Assembly: GCF_963678975.1 (NCBI RefSeq)
Contig: NC_089278.1
Coordinates: forward strand, 15,729,959 to 15,793,958
DNA from: Dysidea avara
Lineage: Eukaryota > Porifera > Demospongiae > Dictyoceratida > Dysideidae
DNA length: 64,000 nucleotides
Direction of reading: 5' to 3'
Below, piece by piece: positions 23,904 to 36,216 of this stretch. The notes beneath the pieces were generated by a model. The model was not told the origin of the DNA. It searched no databases and saw only the letters and a program-made list of their open reading frames with translations. Position 1 is the stretch's first letter. Every line of letters starts with the position of its first letter. Position numbers and translations under genes: made by a program.

Positions 23904-24634
23904 ACTATTTTGTACTATGTTGCAACAATAGTTCAATATCATTTCATAACACGTGACTATTGAAACACATGTTTCTACCATTGTAGTAATGATGAGATGA
24001 AAATTCTGGAATGTGGGAACGACCATGTTGTGTGTATAAAATGTAGTCAGTCAAGAAAATTATTTGCTACTTTCTCTAACAGTAAAGTGTTAAAGATTTG
24101 GGATACATCAAGTTTCCAGTGCTGTGGAACAAGGTGTGCTCATGTAGTACTGTATATATGTATTGTGTATTTGTGTTAAAGTGTGAAAGAAAAGATCATT
24201 CATTTTTGGTTACATATCTGGTTCTAGTTATGATTTAACACATTTTACTCTTTACTCTGCCACCACCTCTTGCCACTCATTTATCCCTTTATTTGTAATA
24301 GCCTGAACGATACGACAAAATCTGATTGTGTAACCTTCCATTGTAATAGGATCCTGAAGGTCGTGTAATAAATGGTAATTTATTTGTTCCATCCTTATCA
24401 GTATTCCATCCTTTTTGCATTGCTTTTCCAAGCTAGTGAGTCTTTAGAGACTAATAAGTTTGTGTCAGGGGAACAGCAATACAATCAGCAACTCACTGAT
24501 GAAAGATCATTTGATCCAGTAAACTTGCTGGTTCCTAGCTTTGTCAACAATGATGTTGTCACTTTGACTGGCTCAAATTTAAGTAGTTCCTTGCTCCTGG
24601 GAGATAGTGGGTTCCATTATTCTATGCTCAACAG

Positions 24635-25113
24635 CAGGGGTGGAGTACAGTACTCCAAGGTGGGGAGTGTGGCTGTCAGATAGGAAGCTTTTAAAATCAA
24701 CTGTACAGTATCTTAGTGTACAGAAGCATTCCAATACTATGGGGAGTCTGAAGGTATGCCCCCCACAGGAGAATTTTAAAATTCTGAGAGCATTTTCAGG
24801 CATTTGAGGCACTCAATGGAGACAGATTGTGTAAATTGCATAGCAGGACTTTTCTATTGAATGTCCTATTAGAGTAGTTAGATGACTGCTCTATTAGAAA
24901 TTTCAATCTGCACTCCCTATACTGGTTCATGTAGTATTTCATTCTTGCATAACCTTTAGCACAAATTCTACTAAGTGAGTTGGGTAAAAAGTACAATAGT
25001 TGCTTCTAGGCATTGGAAAAAGTGAGGGGGGGGGGGGGGGGGGGGGATTTCCCCTCCACTGTTCAAAGTAGGGGGACAGTTGCCTCCCCACTCCTCCAAT
25101 TTTTCCGCCCCTG
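24635..25113. mobile_element. hAT-type MITE with poly-G tract, unit 2
   Basis: Orthologous to 8375-8893. Ends CAGGGGTGGAG / CCGCCCCTG. Flanked by ctcaacag and ctcagcag (one mismatch), a probable 8-bp target duplication. A G run of about 21 nt lies near 25026. Confidence 0.65.
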
Positions 25114-27875
25114 CTCAGCAGAGACATGAAAAATTGATTAGTATTATTATCAGGTGACCAATGAGAATCAAGAACCAAGTCCTGTTTCCTTTGATGCCCA
25201 ACCACGTCATATATATGTATGTGTGATCAATAGTGAGTGGAAGGAATGCATGAATTTGACCTACGTATATCACATGTGTGTGTTGTTACTATTAGGTGAT
25301 CACCATGGATCAGAAATATGTTATTACAGCTGATCGTGATGAGAAAATCAGGATCAGTCATTTTCCTAATGCTTATAACATTAAAGCATATTGTCTTGGA
25401 CACACTGAGTGAGTTTGTGTATTGCACAACTTTCATGTGACATTACAGTAACTTTCACACTCATTGTGAGGGGCAGAAAATTGCAAAAACTGTCCTCATG
25501 AAGTTTCATGTATAGAGGGTTTCAATAGACAAAAAAAAATTTTTTTTGATTTCGTCTTAAACCGTTAAAGTATTCCCATGAATGCTACCTGTGTAGCTAA
25601 GCATTAATGGATTATAATGAAAGTTAAAGAGCACTGTTTGAGTATTTCAACAAGACCTCTGTTTACCCGCTGGGAATGGGCTACTTGTACTGTCTTCATC
25701 TATTAACTCTTACCTGATTCACCACGTTCACATACTTTATTTTGTCTGTCACCAGTGTAGAGGAAGATAAATCTCTACTGTTACAATAGTAACATGATGT
25801 ACAGCTAACCCTCACACACACCAAACACCTTGTCTACGTAAGCGACTTGACACTCACAGCAGGTACTGCCATATTTTGCTCTACTGCAAAAGTTTAATCA
25901 CCTTCACTGTGAAAGCTATATGGTACATATGTGCAACTGTTATATGTTTTCTCACACCTACAGCTTCATCAGCTGTTTACTACAATGTATCCATTATGAA
26001 CATGTACTCATATCAGGATCTGGAGTGAGTGACACATTTGTTATACAAGTAATCATGTAGTCATAAGATTATGTACCTCAAATATAATAATAGTGTTCAA
26101 TGCACAGAATATGATCACTAATAGTTACACTTTTTAGATGAATGTCAGACAAGTTCATATCTGTATTGGAGTACAGTAGTAGCTGAACATTCTATAAGAG
26201 TATCTTCTGTAATAGTACAATGGATCTTTTAGATCTTTATATTGCAGACATTGGGACCTGTCATCCCTAGAAATTATGTATGGGGCCAGACCTGTTTGAA
26301 AACAATTAAAATCTTTGTCGTTATTGTGGAGGTTATTTCTATTGTGTCCAAAAGAAGTTCCACTGTATTGTTTGCTACAGCTGTATGTACAACTTCAGTG
26401 ATATGAACTATTCAGGTGCCTTTTAACTGAGGTACCACTACAAGTTGGATTTGCTGTTAGGCTATGTTATCAACTATGAGAGTGATTATAAATTTCTTAC
26501 TTAGGATGGCACTGTAAAGACTTGGGATTTTGAACATGGGAGATTACTACATACAGAATTCTGCTCATCACCAAGAACCATTGATGTGGTAAGACAAGTA
26601 GATAATTATAATTTGTATGTTGTAATATACACGCAAACAAAATGTAATGAAGAAATTAACTTGAGGTCAGAAATGCCTAGGTAGGGCTTAGATTTGATAT
26701 GAGGAGTACTGAACTCCTTGGTATTATTTCCCAATTTGGTACATACTGGTATTGTTCCTGGCAATAACTCACTGGTGTGGTGTGCTGGCTTGTTGGATCA
26801 CGCAACGTATTTCATTTCCTTCAAGGTGTGCATTACATGGCAACAAAGCATTCCTTATGGTTAAGAAAAGAGTCAATATTAAAACATTACCACAGAAATC
26901 CCATTTGTGTATTCACTGCAACCACCAGCTTGCCAGCTAGCCAGCTACATGTATTCCTAAAAACTTCTTTTAGCCCTATTATTAATAGTGATCAAATAAA
27001 CAAGTCTTTATTAGTTCTATTATTTGACCTCTTCCTTCTGGCGCAGAAGAGAATGAACTACACAATGATTTCGTCTATATACTTACCTCTTGCACTGTGT
27101 CACTCGCTGCAGTGCTTTAACTATTTTCAGTGTTCGTATGTCAATGTTTTTATTTCTCATACAGAAGCCAAATCCTGTGTCATGTGTTGCTGCTCTCTGT
27201 ACAAAGCCTTTCATTGCTGTTACCATAGAAAGGTACATGTATGTATTATACCTTGTTGCTGATGTTGGGCATGTTCACATCTCAGTTCCAAAGTAATTTG
27301 TAGTGTACATATATACACACCTTGTTGTTGTATTCTGTGCCATGGCAGTCAAGGAAATGATTTGTCACCCCTGCTGGTTTTTTGTTCAAGTTTCTGTACA
27401 ACTGGAAATATTAACGAAAGGAAAATTTGTCAAATTCACAGCTTTGACGAATTAAAATTGATGAAAAGTAAGAAATATAAACACTGAAATTTGAGGTGCT
27501 TATTGACGTTTGATGAATTAAAATTTGACAAATGTAATGGTTTCATCAAATTTGTCTTTCGTCAAAATTTCCTGTCATACAGTAGTTGATTTTCACATGA
27601 TTTATATCATATGCCTAAAGCCACTTTGTTCATGTAATCAACTGGAACTAGCATGCATGTATCTCTTTATTTACAAATTTTACTATGCAGTGCACATTAT
27701 CCATGCTCTAAATATTTAGTATTAAAATAATGTACCTGTATGATGGGAATTTACAAACAAAGCTTGTGCAAAAAGCAATGAATAAATTACATCCCATTGG
27801 AAGGCTTGAATAAAAAAGTGTGACTGTTAAAGTCTTGATAAAATGAGGCAACAACAAAAACAATAAAAAAATCAC

Positions 27876-27962
27876 TTCACCAGGGGAGGCTCGAACTCCC
27901 GACCTTCGCATGTCTGATACTGTCTATAAGTACGACGCGCTAACCAACTGCACCACTGGGGA
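27876..27962 (-). tRNA. tRNA-Ile(UAU) with 13-nt intron, unit 2
   Basis: The minus strand folds as a tRNA. Acceptor arm TCCCCAG/CTGGTGA has one mismatch (C3-T70). D-arm GTGC/GCGC, anticodon stem TCGTA/TGCGA, loop CTTATA-A, variable loop AGGTC, T-arm GGGAG-TTCGAGC-CTCCC. Anticodon TAT. A 13-nt intron (gacagtatcagac) follows position 37, as in eukaryotic tRNA-Ile(UAU). Internal A and B boxes are present. It lies antisense inside WDR4 intron 7. The acceptor mismatch, absent in the unit 3 copy, suggests weakening of this copy. Confidence 0.85.
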
Positions 27963-29070
27963 GTGTTATGAGAGTGTTGCTATGTAATTGTATTGTACTT
28001 TCTAACTAACAATGAGGAATAGACTATAAGAGTAAAGGAATGTAGGCCAACTTTGAACAGGTACCAGTACAAGTTCCAGACTGCTGATCCCACAGCTGCT
28101 ACTAATGCTGTACCCTAACAACTTTGTGCGAAGGTTGAGTATGTTACAACTCACACACAAAAAAACTGAATCATGGTGATGTTTGTGATCTCTTTTTGTC
28201 AAGTATCTATGATAGTATTAGTACTTCCCTACCTACTGGTTGAGATAGCAACTGTAGATTTATACATGTACACCTTATCAGATGAATGGTAGTACAATAT
28301 TTCGCTGTTTACTAAACTCACAACTCATAGTTTTTGTGTTCTTTTGCAGTAGGTAGTCTTTCAGCATATCAGTATTACAGTGTTAAATGCTATTATTTTA
28401 GTGATCCAAATGTTACTGTATACGAGATCCGATCAGATGGAATACTAACAACTAATTTTTCTGTGACACTTGAAGCAAGTCCTTTCAGCATTTGTTTTGA
28501 TAATTCTTCTTGTCTTTGGATGTGTCAAGCTGATGAAGTAAACCATCTTGTTTGTTTTGATTGGATTGAGGATAGTACCTCAGTAAGTACAGTCAGTTAG
28601 TTATACACGTACAATGATAACACTATAAATCTTGAGTCTCATACTGTCCTATTGACTTTAAATATTATGACCATATGTTGGTATACCATTTAAACAATAC
28701 AGTAATACATTCTCTGTCACATGTAAATTCTTACCTATTATGGTTTTGGGCCATAACAAGACAGACCACTTAATTAACAGTTATACCAACACAGTAGTAA
28801 TGGATCATTGTGCTGAACTCAGTGTATCTTTGTATGTGAGTAGATTTATTATGTGCGTTTATTTGTAGTGGAGAAGGATCACTAATAATGATAACAGTAC
28901 TTTAAAGAAATGCAATGAATGGTACAAAAGTCAAGGTACGTAATTTCGATTATTTGTTATATATACTGTGTACTATTGTTGTGACTAACTGGTGCCCTTT
29001 AGACAACCATAACTCAAACAAGAACAATGCTACAAGTTTTAAACAATGTACAGAATGCATGCATTGTAGA

Positions 29071-29441
29071 TAGGCCTGCGTATAATATGCCACAGCATAG
29101 TAGGCTGGAGTGCTAATGCTAGCATATTAGGTGGATATTTCAAACTATGGAGCTTAATTTCGTGAAAATACATCAATACTACAGTACCTTATAGAGCAGT
29201 CAGTAGAAACTGCAATAGAGCACTCAAATGCATTGTAGTGATACTCTATAACAGAACAGTCACTTTGTAGTGAAATACTTTATTAGAGCATTCACTGATT
29301 AAAATGTTCCAAGATAATGTTGCTAACCTAGGAACATAATGTAAGCATAATGGGAACACTGGTGAGCATATTAGGTAAAAATTTTGGGAAATTCCTGAAA
29401 GCATTTTGGACAAAATTTTGAGCATATTTGACTCAGGCCTA
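29071..29441. mobile_element. hAT-type MITE in WDR4 intron 9
   Basis: Imperfect terminal inverted repeats TAGGCCTGCGT / ACTCAGGCCTA. It is flanked by a perfect 8-bp duplication attgtaga (29063-29070 and 29442-29449). Inside are gagcatattaggtaaaa repeats like those at 6560-6650 and 22505-22590, and several TACTCTAATAGAG-like sites. Confidence 0.75.
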
Positions 29442-29920
29442 ATTGTAGATTTTCTCTGGTTGCACAAAGGTGTTGGTTTGTAGGAGCACATCATTAGCTT
29501 CATATGTCAGGTGATTATTGTACAGAAGAGGTTGGTCACACATCATTAAACATTTTGTGATCTCAAAGTAAAGTTTAATACTTCACAGTATCAATATAAA
29601 GTATTCTAATATACAAATAAATTACAATTCCCAGAATCCTTCTTTCAACGCTTTGTGTGGCTTTCCTAGCTAAGAAACAAACACTACAATACACATACTT
29701 CTTGTGAATGTGAGACAAAAGGACTTCATAATAAAGATACCAATTGTATGTCAATTACACTTAGCAGAGAGGTATGATGAGTAACCTCACTGACATGGAT
29801 TACTTGCAGGCACACTTCCCTGTATTCACATATATGTAGACAGAAACATGTTAATTTGCACATTTATAGACCAACATGTCTAGCACCATCCTTCCCTTTT
29901 ATACAGCATATATATATAAT

Positions 29921-30343
29921 GGCACAATGTGGAGTCTATGAAATTTATAAACCCGAAGGCCCTGGCTGTAGCGCATGAGCAAAGCGAGGGCGCTACTATG
30001 GGCATGAGGGTTTATAAATTTCATAGACTCCACATTGTGCCCGTATAACTGCTTTAGACTCTACACTTAGATTACTTACCTCGTCCACGGCTGTTTCTGC
30101 TGTAGGCTCAGCAAAAACGGGTGGTTTTCTTGAGATAATACTAGCGCCATGGCAACTATGTGTCCTCACATGACAAAATAATCTCACTCGGTAAATCACT
30201 ACACATGAACAACGCATAGCGATTGGACAAACCTAGATTTTGAGCATATGTTATATTGTGCCTAAAGGCGTGGAGTATATTAGAAAACAAGGTGGAGTAT
30301 ATGAGATTTATTACCCACCCAAAACAGCCTAAATAGAGTCTAA
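29921..30343 (-). mobile_element. Interspersed repeat with promoter and open first exon, copy c (inverted)
   Basis: Inverted copy of 5919-6359 lying just before WDR4 exon e10. On the minus strand it has CCAAT, an ATG in good context, an open 23-codon exon (starts MALVLSQENHPF) and a GTAAGT donor. Its differences from copy b include several synonymous changes. The hairpin half (29921-30048) is intact. It would drive transcription opposite to WDR4. Confidence 0.65.
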
Positions 30344-30989
30344 GAGTTTTGTAACAAACAATTGTAGGATAAATTTTTTTAGTGTAGTATCAATTCATTT
30401 TTTTCCCTAGGTGCATATTGTAAGGAGAGAAAGCTTTCTGTGTTACATAAACAAAAAATAGACAATGTCTCGACTTATATGAAGGTGAAAGAAGAGAGAA
30501 TAGCTGCAACTGAAAAACAATACTGAATTTTGTTTTAATGCGGTTCAGAATGTTGTAATAATTGTATGTATAATGTTAATTCTTGAAGTCTCTATAATCC
30601 ACTAAGAGACCCCAAGGGAGATGCTTTTGCTAGCAGGTATTATAATCCAAGTTGAGGGAGTCAACAGGTAATACGATAAATGCATATGTATGCAACATTT
30701 TCATGTGTTAAATATATCAATATTAAAATGTTCGAAGCATAAGAATCTGCATACCTAAAAATCCAATTAAGCATGCATGTGTGTAGCTCCAAAAATACAA
30801 TGGAGTTATTCAGATAACTACAGGATTCTTACAACAGTATATTCTCCTGTTGTCGTATACATCACTGTTATAGGGTTGATGAATGACATACCACCATCTA
30901 CTGGATGATGCTTCACACCTATATAGACTCCTGCTGTGTTAAAAAGTAACCATGATATAGATGATAATTATTGTATTAACAACAGAATG

Positions 30990-32460
30990 ACTTTTACAGC
31001 ATATATTATCCAAGTAAATCACTGCATGAATTAACACAAGTATAAGGAAAAATTGGGAAAATTTAAGTTTGATTAGGGATCATAGAAAAAAAGTAAGGAA
31101 ACAAGGGAGGTTGCCTACACCTGCAGATATACTAGTGGACATTTAATTCCTAATTCAGTCATGGGTATAGGGATTAAATGTCCACTAGCATATCTGCAGG
31201 TGTAGGTGACTTCCCTTGTTTCCCTACTTTTGTTTCTATGATCTCTAATCAAATTTAAAATTCCTAATTTTCCTTGTACTTGTTTGTTTACTTTCTAGTA
31301 ACATTATTATGACTGGTGAACTGTCCATGCTGCATCAAAAGAAGGAAGAGCACCACAGTTATTGTTATCATCTGGACATGTCCCAGTTATAAATTATTGA
31401 CTCGAAAGTGAGTGGCCATTATGCTTTGCTTTCAACTATGCTCAGCCCACTATGCAGCATTACAAATGAAGGAGAAGCCCTTCTCCAATCAACCCAGTCA
31501 CCATGAAAAAAATACAGATGATTCATGCACCTCAATTATCAATTACTGACTTATAATTGGAAGTGGCCTCACTCTCAGCTATGTTCAGCAACATTACAAA
31601 CAGTAGAAGTGCCTCTGCAGTCACTATGGAAAGTATGGACAATTACTGTTTACAAACGAAGGGAAGCCATTGTATTACCGTGAATCGACACCTTGGGAAA
31701 AAGGTAAGTACATGGCACGTGCATTGTACGTATTGCGGTATGTCAAAAAGCATGTCTCCGGACAAAGCGATGTCGAACGGTGAAAATATCCAGCCTTAGC
31801 ATTACTGAGTTACACTTATTATTACTTGTCTGAAGGAATTAGTCACGGTCAGTAGAAAATTACACTAAATAATAATTTTTAAAAATTTAGTAGCAACTTT
31901 TTGGAAATGTTTCATGTCATACTGAAGGTGCTTTTGGGTTTGGTTATACCTAACCAACACTGCCAAGGCACCATGAAGGTATTGTGAGGCTGGTTGTAGG
32001 GTGATATTTTTGGCCAGAAAACTCCAAACCTTCATGATCCCTAATATGCAGTACTATTGTACTGTATGATAACTGTCTACAATATGACTGTACATACATG
32101 CAGGTCAATTTGTGCTGCGGTATGGGTATGGTACTATTTTTTAAACTCAAAAATACAATTCAAATAATACCTGCAGTAATAGTGCGGCACAAGTACAGTA
32201 ACTAAAGCTCAGCTTTAGAGAAAGTAAAACATGACAATGAGAGTGAGGTTGGCAGACTAATATAGCACAAGGTACATCTTGAGACAACACCTAGTGATGT
32301 ATGTGTGATGTGGTTTAATATATGAATGTGGAACTGCAGTTAAGGAGACTTCTGCTCACAACCAGCCTAGAAGTCTCAGGACTATGCAATGACTTCACTT
32401 TTCAAGACTGCACTCGTACAGTGCCTCAGCCCATTACAATACATACAGTGAAGATAATAG
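30990..32460. other. Repeat-rich gap between WDR4 and gene X, unit 2
   Basis: Outside the foldback element the only coding-like piece is 31625-31705 (MESMDNYCLQTKGSHC, then GTAAGT), shared with unit 1. It could be a first exon or a repeat; no family recognised. Confidence 0.35.
31037..31282. repeat. Foldback (palindromic) element
   Basis: Two arms of about 110 bp are near-perfect inverted copies (caagtataaggaaaaatt ... ccttgtacttg), with inner arms acctgcagatatactagtgg / ccactagcatatctgcaggt. The unit 1 copy at ~10920-11105 is degraded. No coding capacity. Confidence 0.75.
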
Positions 32461-32637
32461 CTGCCTACTTGTGTTTTCTGTAGGCATAACATCCAACTGC
32501 TAAAATCACCAGTCCCATGACAATCGATACTAATACTGGTATCTGTATCGGTACATTATATGATGCCATCAATGTGGGCACAAAGGACTAACTTTTGTCC
32601 TTTGTTGCATCCCGTTTCCTATCTGCTTACGATACAG

Positions 32638-33532
32638 AGCAGTTGATTTACAGATTGTCTGTCATTGGCTTCATGTGTTCTCTATCATGTCAGAATATAT
32701 GGAGAATTGTCTGTAATTTTATATCACACCTTCAACAGTTGAAGCATATCGGTAGATTGATTACAGGTGACCTTCACGTATTGTTCTTCATATTTAAGGA
32801 TGGCACCATTGATGCAGTGTATAGAAAAGTTATAAAATGTGTGAAAGAAATAGGAATTTCCTTCAGGTGATGATCACTTGTTTAAGCAGACTTTACTGTA
32901 CTGATCCCTACTAGCTTACACTTCATGCATGTATATGTCTATACAATACCTGTAGGATACTACATACTTTGTATGGAAAAGAAAATAGAAATGAAAAGAA
33001 AAGAAAAGAAAACATTGTTCTACTGAATCAGATGTGCATATAAAAGTCACACCATTACAGAACCAGTTAAGACACTTCATCGTGTAGTACACGTAGAAGA
33101 CTGCATGAGAAACAATTTAGTTGTTGAAAAGTCAGTTTCTGAATTACCACATTCTAAGACACAAAAACTAGATCATGTGCAGAATTCTTGTGATGACAAC
33201 CAACGTGACTTATCATCACCACCACCACCACTACAGTGGATTATGAATCAGAACAGTGTAAAGGTGTGGTAGACAATAGTAGTGATCAGGTAGATCATGA
33301 GTTAGAAGATGAAGTACCTATTAAGATGTCTTCAGCTCAAGATAAAGAATTAAGAAGAATAGCAAGGTTGAAACAACTGGAGAGGATGAAAGCAATTGAA
33401 GCTGCAACATCTAGACAACAGAGATATAACAAAAGAATGAACAGTGTAAATCCTATGAAAGTTTCATTGAAGAAAGTGAACTGGAAAAAAGATTTAAGTG
33501 TCTATCACATTTATAGTGATGATTCAAGTTAG
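32638..33532 (+). pseudogene. Gene X 3' exons, copy 2 (best preserved)
   Basis: Exon P 32638-32866 has an acceptor (gatacag) and a donor (TTCAG|GTGATG). Exon Q 33032-33532 follows a gaatcag acceptor in matching phase and ends in TAG. P encodes SVIGFMCSLSCQNIWRIV and then KDGTIDAVYRKVIKCV. Q encodes an acidic/Ser-rich linker, a basic coiled coil (ELRRIARLKQLERMKAIEAA), and a tail with KKVNWKKDL and YHIYSDDSS. KVNW fits the RVxF-type PP1-docking pattern, weakly. A 1-nt loss near 33231 compared with copy 1 shifts the frame in the linker, unless ctacag there is an acceptor of a further intron. I do not recognise the family. Confidence 0.5.
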
Positions 33533-33535
33533 GCG

Positions 33536-34757
33536 TACCCTGTAAATCATTCTTGTACCCTTTATACTATGTTGAATATTTATAATTTTTGATATATCAT
33601 AAATTTTCTGTTTCTGTAAGGCATTGCTGGATGTGTAGCTTTCAATGAAACATCAGTGTAACTACATATGTATACATTACTCGACATGCTTATATTTGAC
33701 CCTAAGTGATTATTACTTCGTTCCACAAAAGAATATTAACTATAGTATAAGTAAACAAGTACTTAAGAGGTTAAATTTTATTTTTATGTACCTTTAGCTA
33801 TAGCAATATCTATAAAAAGTTTATTTTAGTCATTGATGCTGGTGTCCATGGCCTATGTCAACAAGAGCATTAGCCTGGTAATCAAAAGACACATTCAATG
33901 CCTGGTTATGCCAATTTGTTGTTGGAGTTTCTCCAGTGTATCCAGCTGTGTGTGTGACCAGATTTGACATAACCAGGCTTCCGCACACATCCAATTCTTT
34001 AATTTGAATATGACAACTCAGTATGACAACAATGCTATATTATTGCATTTTGCAATAACAGGTCCAAATTTGAAACTGATAGCTTACTCCTACATTGAGT
34101 TATGGTCCTTTTAAGTTCATAAATCTGGATGTGTGTGGAAGCCTGATTTTTGCCAAATCCGGTCTATATAATGGGGATCTGGTTAACTGGGGAAGCAGCC
34201 CACCCAGTTGTAACATCAATGGGTACCTGGTGTTTACTGAGGAAGCAAATGTCCCACTGTAGTTGTTCTGCTTAACATCACTGCGGAACTTCAGGTTCCA
34301 TGACCAGCCTCTCTTTATTGTGACACCCAGACAGTCCTCCTTCACAAGGATTTGCCTGCAGGTTCCTGAGTGGTGCACAGGCATCCCAGTGCTGGTGTTG
34401 GGCAGCAATAGTTGTACACTGTGTTTCATACAGCTGCCATAGGCTTTGCCTGTGTGTACATGTTGCCCACTTCACAAAGTTGCTGTTTTGTTTTGAAGAA
34501 ATCAGTATAGCCAACAACTGGCCAGCTAGTTGCAATTTATTAAGCCACTAATTTGCAATTGACATCAGCACACTATGACTATAATAAATTATAGTAGGGT
34601 TTATCACAGTGAAAGGTACAAAATAATTATTCCAGCATTTCTTGAAGTGTAATGGCTAGAAAAAGCATAAAATATATTGCTAAGTATGGCTTTTGGTAGT
34701 TAACTTTTGCAGTGATACCTTGACTGCCTACTTAGCTGGCCTCTTTAGTGTTACCAT
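33536..34757. other. TRIM 3' flank, unit 3, left of the gypsy element
   Basis: Near-identical to 1-1190. It is interrupted at 34757 by the LTR element and resumes at 39113. Confidence 0.6.
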
Positions 34758-35003
34758 TGTAGTGTGAAGCTAGTTGCTGTGTTACTCGCAGTTATTACCA
34801 ATAGCCAGTTAGTTAACACAATAAATAGCAGAATGATAAATAGTAAGTACAACACGCAATATATATAGAGGCAACCATACAACTACACATGATGTCATAC
34901 ATCATTACAGTATAAGTCAATTATAGCTAGCTAATACATAACACTTAGAAGGTTACATACAAAGTATGTGTGTGCATGTTGTTCAGTATTGGATCACACC
35001 ACA
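34758..35003 (-). repeat. Gypsy 3' LTR
   Basis: 246 bp, two differences from the 5' LTR, which points to a recent insertion. The polypurine tract abuts it at 35004-35015. Confidence 0.93.
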
Positions 35004-35137
35004 TCTCCCTTTCTTAAGTCTTAAGAATAGTTAAGTCTTTCAGGTGGTCTAATCTGTGTGCCAGTTTGAGATCTAGTGATTCGTCTGTCAGGATCACTTG
35101 TTTGGTGTGTATTAATTGTAGTTGTTTCGTCAGTAAG

Positions 35138-36013
35138 TCATTCTGTAATATGAGATCGGTTCCTTCTAACTTTGCCGGATGGTGTGTCGACAATGTATGA
35201 TCTTGGTATGGTAGAGTTTGAAGTGATTGTACCTGGCACTTGTTTACCTTGGGAGTTTACCCATACATCTGTGTCTGCTGGAAGCTGTGCTGCAGATCTT
35301 ACTCTATGGCGGCGATCATATTGCTCTTTCTGCTGTTCCTTATACTGCCTGTCCTTCTCTGCAAAGCCTTGTAGATGTGGCCAGTTAGGAACTAGTTGGT
35401 TTGCAACTTGTGGTACATCTGTTCTCAACCGTCGCCCCATCAGGAGTTCAGCAGGACTCAAGAGGCACCATGGAAGTGGTGTAGCTCGGTAACTAAGGAG
35501 GGTCAAAGCCATATCGGAAGTCTGCCTTAGAAGACTTTTCACAGTCTTAACCATGCGCTCAGCAAGACCATTCCCTTGCGGGTAATAAGGACTGGATGTA
35601 ACATGTTTGAATCCATAAGTTGAGGAGAATTGTTTCATCTCTGAAGAGTCATATTGAGGTCCATTATCACTTATAACTGTCTGAGGTATTCCATGTCGGG
35701 AGAAAATTGTCTTCATGGCACTTACAATGCTTGCAGAAGTGGTGGAATTTAGTTTGATGACTTCTGGATAACGTGAGTAGTAATCTACTACTAACAAATA
35801 TGATTGTTTATTCAGTTCAAAGAGGTCTGTAGCCACTTTCTGCCAAGGATATTTGGCAATTCTGAGCTGAGCATTGGTTCTCTGGCAGGAGGTGTAACTT
35901 TCACACAAGTGGGGCATTGTTTGATGAATTGTTCCATTTGTGAAGATACTCCTGGCCACCACACTGAGGTTGTTACTCGAAGACGGCATCTCTCGATACC
36001 TTGGTGACCACAA
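35138..36013 (-). pseudogene. Gypsy integrase core (3' part of pol)
   Basis: The catalytic core is readable: D63 (ATDLFE), D116 (VISDNGPQ) and E152 (GLAERM) of this frame give the D-D-35-E spacing. The first ~50 residues are a shifted reading of the zinc-binding HHCC region, which continues in the frame of the upstream ORF. A 1-nt loss near 35853-35856 separates the two frames. The C-terminal part is a GPY-like domain with a short tail. Broken, so not functional alone. Confidence 0.85.
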
Positions 36014-36216
36014 TGGATTTTACATAGGGTGTCATGTTGAAGCTTTGCAGGTACAACAATACGAGCTCTGTAAAGGAGTAAAGAATCACAAACAGTCAGT
36101 TCATTTCTAACATTCCAGTACTTGCTAAGCTCTCCAGTAATAACATGTTTTTCTGGCCAAGTTGTTTGGCAGAATGTGATGAGTTTTGAGCAAATTGGGT
36201 CTTCTCTTTGAGCTCT

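Larger units (their letters stand above)
23987..30526 (+). pseudogene. WDR4: WDR4/Trm82 homologue, unit 2 (e1, e4-e10; e2-e3 deleted)
   Basis: Exons with GT-AG borders: e1 23987-24133, e4 25296-25408, e5 25964-26024, e6 26505-26588, e7 27165-27232, e8 28402-28582, e9 28869-28935, e10 30411-30526 ending in TGA. From e4 to e10 all phases agree. The protein follows WDR4 in order: TADRDEKIR and CLGHTE (e4), DGTVKTWDFEHGRLLH (e6), TVYEIRSDG (e8), and a C-terminal helix with NVSTYMKVKEERI (e10), matching the WDR4 tail. Role: WD40 partner of the tRNA m7G46 methyltransferase METTL1. Exons e2-e3 are missing, and e1 (two bases over) to e4 (phase 0) is out of frame, so this copy cannot give the normal protein unless sequence is missing from the assembly. 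It is the most complete copy. Confidence 0.85.
17218..33535. repeat. Segmental duplication unit 2
   Basis: Second tandem copy, with the same gene order as units 1 and 3. Compared with unit 1 it lacks about 830 bp of the TRIM 3' flank (junction near 17960; unit 1 745-1590) and about 1.05 kb holding WDR4 exons e2 and e3 (junction near 25240). It keeps the 3' half of WDR4 and the intronic tRNA. It has a private insertion of about 550 bp at 23350-23903. Confidence 0.85.

Noticed and set aside
27708-27911. Open frame starting MRRSGVRASPGEV (also at 46399-46584)
   Set aside because: It is a reading of the tRNA-Ile gene and its flank, not a protein gene.
27876-27962. tRNA-derived SINE instead of a tRNA gene
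   Set aside because: Full cloverleaf, correct intron position and no SINE body or tail; both copies are explained by the segmental duplication.
28350-28401. Earlier acceptor for WDR4 e8 (ttttgcag at ~28350)
   Set aside because: From e7 it gives an immediate stop. The acceptor ending at 28401 keeps phase and fits WDR4.
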